A DNA stretch of 64,000 nt from Burhinus oedicnemus (Eukaryota > Chordata > Aves > Charadriiformes > Burhinidae). A program made the position numbers and the translations under genes. The stretch covers positions 2,639,937 to 2,703,936 of the forward strand of contig VFFE01007633.1 of NCBI GenBank assembly GCA_008921705.1, written 5' to 3'. The notes beneath the pieces are model-generated. The model had not been told where the DNA came from, made no database searches, and was given only the letters and a program-made list of their open reading frames with translations. This document shows, piece by piece, positions 24,201-36,200 of the stretch (its first letter is position 1; each line of letters opens with the position of its first letter).

Positions 24201-27200
24201 CTGCAGGCTCCTGCCATTGCATTTAGAAGTGGCAATGATCTGAAACTTGACTAGTATTCCAGGCTTTGTGAAAGGACTATGAAATGCTGTTATTTCAGTT
24301 GCACATTAATTCTGTCATCTGCATAACATAGCTTCCTGGAAGTTTGTGAAAGATAAGGCAAATTGCTTGTGTGTAGTCAACTGCAAGACTCTGGGGTGCT
24401 GTATACCCATTGCCAAAGAAATTTATACTCTGCTTATAAATGAGACTTTTGTGTTGTTGAAACGCTTCCCATAGGAAGATGAGCGTTTTGTATTAGAAAA
24501 ATTCTTTCCTGCTTTGATGGAAATGCAGAGTTTTGTAACAGGTGTATACTTTGTCAGTGTGAAACAAAACAGCTGTTCTAACTTGAGCTTGTTTTGTTAA
24601 TGTACAAATTGCAGCTAAGTTTTCAAAACCTTATTTTTTTGCAAACCGGGCTGCCACCAGTTCTATTGTCCTTTCTTGGCCTCGGCTGATGGAGTGGTGC
24701 TGCTGCTGACTGGGAGACCTGCTGGGAGACTTGCTGATTTTTGCATGGTGCTGGTTCTGCATAATGCAGCTTTTCTGTTGGCTCTGTAACAAATGAGGGT
24801 CACTGCTACACGAGGAGTGTGGGCATATATACGTAGCCTGTAGTACTGTATTATTGATCTTTAATGTAATCTCTATAGTGGTAAATTCATATCTACTGGA
24901 TTCTCTGGTGTTACTGAAATTGGGGGTTGGCATAACTGTACTGGTTCACAGCACAGACTTCAAGCACAGCCCTGATGTGCTGTAAAGGAGTGCTTACATT
25001 TTCCTGGTGTTACTGGATATTCCTCTTAACACTATTGAGTATTTTTGGATTAAACATGTGAATGAGGATGAGAGAAACAAAATAGAATTTAAGAATAATT
25101 GTTCTTTTAAAAAAATAAATCTAATATTTCATTCCAGATTATAAAAACACTTAAGGTACTACAGGATTTGGATATATCACTGGATATTCTAGTGGTAAGT
25201 GACCAATAATACATTAAACTCTTCCATAGTGGATTACCGTGTAAATGTCAGGGGTCTGCAATCATAGAAGCAGTGAACATGTTGCGTTTTAAATTTTGAC
25301 TCTTAATTATGATTCGTTTAGAGCTCTGTACAAGGGACCATGGAGTCTTCCAAAAGCCAGCTGGAAGCTGGGCATACAACTTGACAAATGTGGTATTATT
25401 CCAACAGTGATAGTACTGAGCAGGAATCTGAGCATATAGAGAACACTTTGCTACTCAAGGTTGGTTTCTTCTCACTATAAAACTGCTTTCAAGTCAATGT
25501 TTAAGACAAAACAAATATGGGTGAACCATTCTCTAGGTCAGTTGTCTAAATCTGTCTCTTATTAGCAGCTCAAGGTTAGTTTCTTCCATTTAAAGAGCAG
25601 GCATCCCAAGTAAGGATACTTGTGACTCATATCCTTATCCAGCTACATCCCATCAAGTTTTATATCGGGCATTCTCACATGAGTCTACAAAGCTTCTAGT
25701 TGTTATGAGCAATGTGGATGTATTTTGGGAAGAAGAAAAATGTGGTTTTTGCAAGAGTTCTTTGAAGAGTAAGAGGAAAAAATATGGTAATTATTTGGCT
25801 GGCCTGTTCAGGCAAAGGCATTTGCCTGCCTAAACACAGGTAGATTTCTACTGGAATACAGCAATAGTTATATATTTTTATTGGAAAACAAAATAATCTT
25901 ATAGCAATTAGTTGTTTAAAATGACAAAGGGCTTCTGCAGACAATTCATGTTCCCAGCAAACTTGCATGTTTTATAATGTGGCCGACTTTGATGGAAGCC
26001 TTCAAGTCAAATAGAAGAAAGAGATGTCTTGCAGCTGAAGACTCCACGTATTTTTAATGCATTTGAAGAACACAAATAGCTTCAGGAAACAATCCCACCA
26101 AATTTCTTGCATCTATTTGCAATACTCTGACCTACCAAACCAGTATTGCTCAAATTATATAGAAGCTAAATATCCTTAAAGTGAATTTAAGGAAGTCCTT
26201 TTTAAGGTATGAGCTGATTATGTAGGAGTAGCACATGTATAGCTCTTGCTCAGTCTTCACAGGAGTATCATTTTACTAGTTAGCAAGAGCATTAACAGGT
26301 TGCTGCTAACCTAGTGAATTCCAAGTTTCGTCTGTGGCTTAAAAGTGAGAATTTGTGAATCGGAGACACTTACTGATAATACAGGATTAAAAAAAACAAC
26401 AAACCACCTGTGATACTATTTAGACTCAAAGTCTGCAAGAGAGTTGTGGTTAAACACCATAAAACTCACTAGAGCAAGATTTGAAGGCACAATGGTAATG
26501 TGAAAATAATTGTACTGGGGGAAAACAGAAAATGACGGGTTTTAATTTTTTTTTTCTGTGGCTGAAACTGAGACTGTGTTTAGTTGTATGAACTCTGCAC
26601 CTCTGATCCTTCTACCCCATGCTACTCGTGGCTGAGATGCATTTTAGATTACAATATGTCCATCATATATGCTCTCTAATGTGCTAAAATGTTCCTGCAT
26701 AAGCCTAAAAGGAATTTGAATTGATTAATCTAACTTGGTGGAGCAGTATGCATTTTGTGGGCATAAGCATTCCAGCCAAGTGAAATTCCCGAAATACATA
26801 CATTTAATGGAGGAAAATGACTAATCTTACTTTTGTGAATTAAGACTGCATTTTGTTCACCATGTTTGGTTATAAATACCTACCTTTCCTTCAGTTATGT
26901 TTGCAGTATAAAGAGTACATTTATTTCTTTAGCTGCCATAAAACTTCTCTGACTACTAGGCTAATACTGTTTGTAGCAGTTTTAGAGAAGACTTTATTTG
27001 GTATGTTAGTTGTGCTTTATTCTGCCCGTCTTTCTTGCACTATCTTCAACAGGAAACTGGCATAGGCAAAACAGTTAACAGTTTTAGGAAACATGCAACT
27101 GCTGGAAATGTAGCTAAAACCCTGGTAAAACGATGGAAAAAACTTATTCCTCCAGAAAATAAAAGGTAGGTGTGAACTAACTTTTACAAAAAGTTAATTA

Positions 27201-30200
27201 TACTGTAGTGTAACTTTATAAAATGCAGCTTGAAAAGCTTAGGAAAGTGTTTGGAATGAAAAATATGCATTAGGACAAATGCATAAATGGAATGGGAGAA
27301 ATGAGTCTTTGTTGTGGTTTAACCCCAGCCAGCAGCAAGGGCTATGTACCACTTGTGTGGTTCTCCCCGTCCCCGAGAAGTGTAGAGAGAAAAGGAAAGG
27401 GTAAGGGGGGGAAAAAAACCCAAAACCCACCTCATGGGTTGAGATAAAGACAGTTTAATGGAACAATATCAGACAAGGAAAATAGCAGTAATAATAAAAA
27501 TGGCAGAAGAATAGACAAGACACAAGTCACTCTCACCACTCATTAAATTGGTACTGTCCCAAGCAGCGATTGTGAGTATCTGCTGCCCAACTAGCCCTAT
27601 TTATATACTGAGCATGATGTCTTTGGTGGGAAGCTGAAAAAAAAGTCCTTGAAAAATATAAACATCACCTGGCAACAACTAAAACAATATGCATTATTGA
27701 CATTCCTTTCATACCAAATCTGAAACACAGCAACCAGTAGAAAGAAAATTAACTCTATCCCAGCTGAAACCAGGACAGTCTTATAAAATATCAGCAAACA
27801 AGTAAGAGCAACCAGTATCAAGTCAATTAGCCAGTGGCACTCAGATTTCAACTGTGTGAGATTTTTTTACTGGTACAAGTTCCTAGGTCCCAGCTGATGC
27901 AAGCAGGACTACGTCAATGATGGGCACTGCCCTGCAATTCTTCAAGGAAGTGGGAAGCTTTCTCTTTCTTCCAAGAGATGTTGGTTAAATGAGGCAGCTC
28001 TCTAGTGATTTTGGTTGTACGAAGGACTTTCCTATAATGTTCTTGTGGACTGAGAGAGGCTTCCGATGTTGGAGGAGTCACACTGACAAGATGCAACTTC
28101 TCAGAATGAAGCAGCCACCGCTGCCATGGCCAGGCTAACTGTGCTTTAGATGTTTTGCAGACCTCTGACAACTTGAGGTAGTTGAGCTGAGAAAGCCCAA
28201 GGTTTAGATTGACTGAATAGTCTGTTTTAAATCTGAAGTTGTTCAAACAACGAGAAAGTGAAATACCAGAACCGATGATAAGCAAAGCATAAAGGCCGGC
28301 CTGTTGTAATATGTATCGCATACAGAGCATGTTGTAAATTCTCTGTCTCCTAGTTATTTCGAGTACCCTGTCTGTGTTATAAAGCATGCAGGGAAGACTG
28401 TAAAAAGCGGTATCCAACGTGTTATAAGCAAACAGTACTGTGTCAGGCATATTTTCCTACTGATGGTTATGTCCCTACTCCCTGCTTGTCATGTAAGTTC
28501 TTGTCGTAGTATTTAGTGTTGCTGGACCCAAGAGCTGTTTCTCTGGGATTCTGTACTGATAATGGAAGAATAAGAGCTCATCAGAGCACAGTTCTGTGTC
28601 TTGTAAAACTATGACACGTGGTATGATTTAATGCTTTTAGTTTTACTAATATAGGTAAAAAGATTGATTGTTCAAGAATTTAGCATGAGATATAGCATGG
28701 GATGCAATATATTTTTTTTTTTTAATGTTGCAGTGGTCATAAAGGAAGAAAACAAAATACTGAAAAAGAAAAAGATGAGACAAAATCTTCTGTTTCCAAG
28801 GCGATTAAGCCTTCAGAGAAGTCCAAAGCATCTGTACTGGCCTCCAAAAGTTCCAGTAGCACTCCCATTTCTAAAAAGTTGAATAAGCAGCATACCTGTA
28901 GTGAAAAGACCCACCAAAGCAGAGATTCTGAGTCTCAAAAAGAGTGCGATAATGAAGAATGTAGCAGCAGTGGTTCTAAGTGTGCTTCCCAGGGGAACAA
29001 TCCTCAAGCTAAAGAAAGTGACTTCAAAGAGAAGACCTCCACAGACAGCAAGAAAGTTTCAGAAAAGCAGTGTTCCTCTGTAGCCAATAAACACTTATCA
29101 CCCCTGAAGGAAAAGCATAGTAAGGATGATTCCAAACAGAGAAATCATAAGCATGTGAAGAAACCAAACCAAAAAAGCAAAGCCCAATTATCTAGTGATG
29201 AGGAATTTGAGCCCCCTACTATGTCTTTTGAATCTTATCTTAATTATGATCAGGTTATCAAAAAAAGAAAGAGGAAGGCTTGTTTTACAGGTGAACGGCC
29301 AAAGAAGTACAGTGAACAGAACAGCTCATTACCACAAAAGAATCGAAAATTTTCTCATGCAAAAGAGGGAGAGGAAGATGTAAAAAAATGTCAAGGTGAT
29401 CAATCAGAAACTCCCAATAAAAAGGTAAACCACTGCATGGTTGAGATAATAGCAAATAAACTGCAGACAAATAAGTGCTTTGGACTCTTTATTTTCAGTG
29501 AAATTCAGCTGTATTTATTCGAAGCAACAGATTGCATAGCTCTGACAGATCAGCTGCATTGCAATTGCTGATAATTGCAATAATAGGGGCAAAAAAAGAT
29601 TCTTTATGGCATACTGGCAGTTTACAATTGACTTGTCTTGTATTTTTAGGATGATTTCCAATATGGCAATAGTGTTTGATCCATATCAGCTAATCTGCTT
29701 TTTATCTGCAAAGTAAAGGTACTTACCTTTGGAAACATGTCCCCTTCTTCTGTTCTTGACCAGCTTGGTTTGGGACTGTAGCAGGTGTTTGTGTATAGCA
29801 CAGTCATCTTGTCAGATGCTGTGGTTCTTTAATAGTGAACGTTAAGGTCTGCAGTGGAACTAAACTTTCTTTTAATGCATTGAAGTAAACCACAGTATTG
29901 CATATAAAAATAGCTTATATGTGTTTTGTAATGTGAACTATCCTAGTCCCTTGAAGTGAAAGAAGCTTAAGTAGCTCCTCTGAGCCAAGGTATATCTAAA
30001 CATGTGTATTAATTAGACCTTTACATGAAGCCCTCTTGTGCACTGGGAATTAGAGTTCTCTTCAGTTGTTTATCTTTACTGTTATGTGAAAGCTCCAGGC
30101 TTTATTTATTGTGGAAGATCTGCCTGTAATCTGTGGTATCTTCTGTCCCAAATGGAGAAATGTTACTGTAGAGGCTTGTGTATGATACTCTAGCATAAAC

Positions 30201-33200
30201 TGAGGAAAAATGTTAGATGTTTAAGCAGTTGTGAAAAGTTATTAAACATACTGAAATGAAGTTCAGGGAAATGCAAGTTTTGGGCTGTAAGTGCCTGGCT
30301 TACAATTGGAGGACACCTAAGACCCAGTTTAGGTGTTGTACATAATGCCGAGCATTTGTAGGGACCTGTACTTACCAGACTGCTGCATCTATATCCATTT
30401 TTAAGGGGTTATCTGTGAAAATTTTAGGCTAAATGGCTTATCCAGCACAATATAGGAGACTTGATAGGACCAGATATAAAGCTGTTTCTTGTCTTTCAGG
30501 ATGGCATTTAGTTTGCCTTTAAACATGGAACAGGTTGCCCAGGGAAGCTGTGGAGGCCTCATCCCTGGAAGTGTTCAAGGCCAGGTTGGATGAGGCTTTG
30601 AGCAAGCAGGAGGTGTCCTTGCCCATGGCAAGGGGGTTGGAACTAGGTGACCTTTAAGGTCCCTTCCAACATAAACCATTCTATGATTTAATTGTGGCTT
30701 TGTATTCTTACAGTTTTGTCTCATTCACTGCATGCCTGTAACCTCAATAGTGATTTATCTACTTTGTTGTTTAATGTCTTTTTATGCAGTGATTGCAGAT
30801 ATCCCACTAAGTTCATTTTGTGATGTAGTCTTGGTAAGTAGAGTATGAAAGGGTATGCTGAAAAGTAATCCAGTGAGTAAATTTTAGTGCAGAAAAGAAA
30901 TAATTCTAGTTACCCTAGTTAACTTTGGGGTTTGCTTAAGGGTCTTTTTGTACCTTATTTTAAGCCTCAGTAAACCTGAATTTGTAAGGTTGAAGCAATG
31001 TTTCCTTGACTCTGCACAGGCCAAGGTGGCATCCCTCCAAGATCTTCTTAATACTCCACTGCCTAAATTTCTGACAGGCATCTCAATCTCATCTGCCTCA
31101 TATGCTGTAGACTTTAAAGGTAAGTAGTATGCAAGGCTGATGAATGTGAAATAGTGCAGGTTTTTACAGTTCTATGTAGAGATGTCTTTATCCTCTTTTC
31201 TAATAAATTATATTAGCTCATCTGTCCATGGCAAAGAAATGCCTCACCTTCACTTTCTCATCTGTAGAAATCATGTTGAAGCTGAAGGGAGTTATAAAGG
31301 CTTCCCTCTTATGGCTTGCTGAATAAAGAAATACTGTGGAAGGTCATCACAGATGTAGAGAAGGCATAGATCAGGTGGTAGTTCTACAGGCTCTGTTTAT
31401 GTTTACTCCTGTCTATACCTTATAGCAGGCAAAGCCTTAGTAGAAATTATTTTAGGTAAAACAAATATAGGAAGCACTTCAGCATAGGAACTTGCTAGCG
31501 TTTTTATAGGTAGGTGTCACAAAGTGCCAGTGGTTCCCCTACCAGGTCTGGTGAGGTTTCAGTGGTTTCATATCACTCTGATATTGAAACACCACTGCTA
31601 TTGCAGCTTCTGGCTTCACTAGGATAACTCAGGAAGATCAATAATGTGCTGTAGACTGGTAACAGAGTATTCTAGATGTGAATACAGCTCATGTGGACCT
31701 GAGGTAAATAATGTAAGGCTGGTTTGAGTTGGTGCAGTGCACTTGTAACGTACATGCTGTCTTGGTGTTAGATGATGATGAATGGACTTCTGTAACATAT
31801 AACGTGTAAGGGCCCCAAACTGTAATGCAGTAACTTTGTATTTCAAGAAAAATGAATATACATATGTCCTACCAGCTGTGTTTCTCTCAAAGCTGAATGT
31901 TTAAAGCATTGTAAAATGTCATGAGGTAAAGGAAACCCTGCCTGATATTTTGTTTGCAGCTTCCCCTGCACCTGTTGTAGAAGCACCCCAGCAGGTCAGT
32001 GAGACTATTCAATTCACAGGACGGAGACTGAACTCTAAAATGCAAGTTTACTCTGGCTCTAAAACGGTCTGTCTTTCAAAGATGCTTACGCTGTATGAAC
32101 AGTGCATCCGTGTGCTTCAAAATAATATTGATTGTGAGTACTTTAAGGGATTTGTAGCAGGCTGTGCCTGAAAGGATATCAGATTTCTTTTTTTCCTCCA
32201 TACCAGCAACTGGCCTACTAAAAGATATTGTCCCTCCCTATAGACAGTGACTCAGAGCAGGTTGAAAGGCACTTAAAAAAATGCATTTATGGCCATGCTA
32301 CAATGTAGTTTTGTTTTGAAAGCTTACCTTTTTTAAAGTTCCAGTTTCAGTTAAAATATAATGTCCTATAAATTATAAGCCAAAAAGCCTGCTGACTTTA
32401 TTTTCCCTCCAAGATGTTTGTTTACATAAATTAAAATGAATGATCAAGAAATTGTTTATTCTGTTGCGTAGGCAGAGAGGGGAGCTATGCATATCAGTAA
32501 AGATGGGGCAATAGCTAATCAAAGATGCTTTCTCCATCCTCAAATATAACTGCCAGTCAGTTTGGAACTGCTGATTTATAAATATTTTCATAGCCTGACT
32601 TCAAAACATATGTTCTGTTAGTGCTTGCTAAAATTAACTTGTATTTTTATTTTTGAACTGTTTGAGTGGTCTTACCTACTGGGTAAAATAAATGAGATAC
32701 TGAAAGTACTGTCCTCTTTTGTAGCGCTTCATGAAGTAGGAGGTGTGCCCTTTGAAATTCTTGAGCCTGTGCTAACACGTTGCACACCAGAGCAGTTATT
32801 TCGAATAGAGGAATGTAATCCGGTAAATTCTGCCTTGTTAAATTCAGGGAACCACGGAGGACGAGGCATCTATTTCTGCCTTCCTTGCACCCTTTTTGAT
32901 AAAGACTCTCCATGGGTTACACTGGTTTTCTGTCTTGTATACTTATTTCTTTGACCTCGGCTGTCGTTATCAACCCTCCCTTTCTCAAGTGTCAGGATTT
33001 AAAGCATTGAGAGAATTACTACTGATGACTAAGTGAAAGCCAGTAGGGGTAGAAGAGTATTTCTGTTTCTAAAAATAAGAAGAAAAAAAAAAAAGACCAC
33101 AATATTTACCACTGAAATAGCTGGGAAAATCATAATAGAACCAACTATTTTCAAGTTACAAACTGTTAAGGCCGCAAGCATGCCAATCAGGAAGTGTCTG

Positions 33201-36200
33201 GGGTGAGATTTCATGCATGTGGTAGATTTCTTACCTACACTGTTAGGACTTTAGCTCCACAATGCATTTGGACACCGAGGTTCTGCATGTGTTGCGCTTG
33301 AGAGTGCAAGTTGGCCATTTCTCTGCCTGCCTAAAGTAGAGAGCTGGTGTGGCCTGAGCCTGTGCTGGAAACTTAAGTCTAGCCTGTAAGCATGGCTCAT
33401 TAACTCAAATACAGAGCTCTTCTACTTGAAGCTATGTGATTTCTAGAACGAAGTCAGTATCTGCATGGTATTGCTGCACTCCATGTTGGGGGTACCTGTG
33501 GCAGCATGTGTAGTGGGATTTGTTCTGCACCTTTCTCCACTAGGGAATTGGGCTTTGCCTACAGGCTCAGGTAACAGGTACTCTTGAAAATGTTATTTTC
33601 AAATCTTTCATTTAAGATACCTTGTGTTCAAATTAGACATTTACAGAAGAGTCTGACCACTTGTGGAAGAAACATTGCCAGCGAGATTTTAAAAATGAGA
33701 ACCTCCTGGAATATGAGTCTTGGCGTGAAATGTACTTGAGACTGTTTAATCAGAGAGAAGAAAAACTGAAGACGCTTACAAAAAATATTCTTTCAGCTCA
33801 GTCTGAGAAGCCAAAAGGTAAAATCTGTGGTTAGCTTTTCCACTTGCAAAACCCAGTCTCTCTCCCTATTCTTGACACTTAATATGCAGGCTTTAGTGAT
33901 TTGTTTGCACTGAGCACTAATGCTGTACCTCTAGGAGATGTCTTCAAGAAAGAACACTGTTCCTTTTACTTTACAAGTTGCTCAAAAAATAAATACATGC
34001 ATTAATACAATACATTAATTCATAGTACTTGCAGCATACAGTAGCCAAATCTTACTTTGCTGGTTAGACTGAGGATTCTAAGTAACAATGCAAAGAGTAC
34101 AAATGGAATTACAAATACCAAAGTTAATATAAAGAAATACTGTATGCAGTCTGTACGTGATTTGCCATATGTACTACGTTGGTACCAGATTCTGCTTTTC
34201 TGAATTATTTTTTCCCAGTTTAAACCTAGAAATTGCTACACAACCATAGTGTCAACTGAGCTTTGAACATAAAGGGCCAACAAAAAAGTCATATATCTTC
34301 TGCTCCTTGCTTCTGTGTTAGGCAGGCAAGTAAAAATGGCTTATGTGACCAGTGCAGCAAAACCACCCAGGAACATTCGCCGACAGCAAGAAATCCATGG
34401 GACAGCAGGGCCTGTCACCCAACTTCATCCCATAGAGAAGTACAAGTAAGTGTTCTGTACTATACTTTTAATTTGAGTTTAAATGTCTTTGTCAGTACAG
34501 AAGCTTGCTGGCAAAATATTTTTTAAGCTATAAATAGCTCTCTACTTACTTTCCTTTTTTAAGCAGCTTGTGGCTAGAAACTAACTTGCCTTTTAAGTCT
34601 TGTGTGTTCCTCTGCCATGTATGCATTGTCATCGCACACTTCTTTAAAGTGGCAGTGATGAATTCACCCTCTCAGCTGGAGAGTGAGTGGATGCTGTTAT
34701 TTTTTCTCCAGATTACACTAATGCCACTTGACATCCTGGGGAAATTCCAGTGTTGATGTTTCATGTTTATAAACCTGCCTAGTAGCCTCACATGTTCTCC
34801 TGCTTTCATAAAATCCCAGTCAGCTGTCTGGAGTGATACAGCTGACCAGAGTGAATCTCAGCAAATTCTAGTACTCTTGATGGTGGGTTTCTGCTTTGGC
34901 AGCTTAAAGGGATGTCTGGAACAGTCTGTAGTAGTAGCCAACACTAATCACTAGAGGAACAGAAAACTGGGATTCCACAAATGTTTCTTTTGTACAAGCA
35001 CAAAGCCAAATTTTCTTTGACACCTTAGTTCAGAGTAGCTCAACAGTGATGAGAACCAAAGCTGAGATGTGATGTTTGTCCTACTGTTCCTGCCAGCCTA
35101 ATGAACTCTGTTGTATCCAAGAGGATGGCTGCAACAGGGAGATGCACCAGCTTCTACCTCTTCTTCCCTTCTCAACTGTGTGGAGACAGATTGCTGGTTT
35201 TTACTGTTTGAATATCTGTTGTTGTCTGAAAGAAAAGTCACCAGTTTGATTTAAAAGTGCCCCATGGGTTGATGAGTCCATATGCCAGCAATTGGACCAT
35301 AAAAGCTATGAAGAGTGTTCATACTGCCTGAACGTGGGTATCTTAAGCTGTGGTCATTCACTCTGTGGCTGCTGGTGAGCATGGTGGCCCTTTCTTGTCC
35401 CCATTGCCTGTGGTTGTTCCCATGTTGGCATAACTGCTCTTCAACTCGCTTTCTCAAAATTATCACTTTCAGGGAGCAGCAGATGGAACACTTCTTATTA
35501 ATCTGAATTAAGGAACAGTTATGCAGGTTGACAAATACACAAGTGGATAGTGACAGATAGGTGGGAACAGGGACAATAAAACTTAAGCTGTAGCAAATGT
35601 GATGCAAGACTGACTTAGTACAGCTGGACATGTCAGGAGAGTAATTTTAAGTTGTTCTCTTATGATGCTGCAGTGCTTGCAGTTGTGCTGAGTAATTTTT
35701 TGGTCTTAGGCACATGAACTAGATAACTGAACTGACCTGGGTTTGCTGGGGGGGTGTGTGTCAGCTCTGGTCATCATATAGTTGCTAATCAGTTGGTGGT
35801 GGAAGTTTAATTCAGCTGGAGGTTTGTGTCAAAACCATGGAAAAGTGTGTTTTCTGTGAATTTCAGGAGCTTGACTTAGTCAAGCAGCCTTGAGTTATTG
35901 CTCAAGATTGTGGTGTTATGGGGCAGGAATGACAGCCTGGATGCAGGAACTTCTTAAAATCAGCTTTTACACCAGAGATGATATTTTTATAGCTACACTT
36001 TTAGCTGATTAAATTAGGAACCTTCTTTCCATACTGTTGTTCTTTTCAATGAAAAGATAGTCCCACACAAAGGCAGTAGCTTAAGGCACTTAGGCTTTTG
36101 CTTTCAGTTGCCCTGTGGGTAGTTGTATCTGTGTTGTGACAGACCAGCTTTCCAGTTTTGGTGCTTCAAGTACAGTAGCATAAATGTCCTTTCTGCTCCA

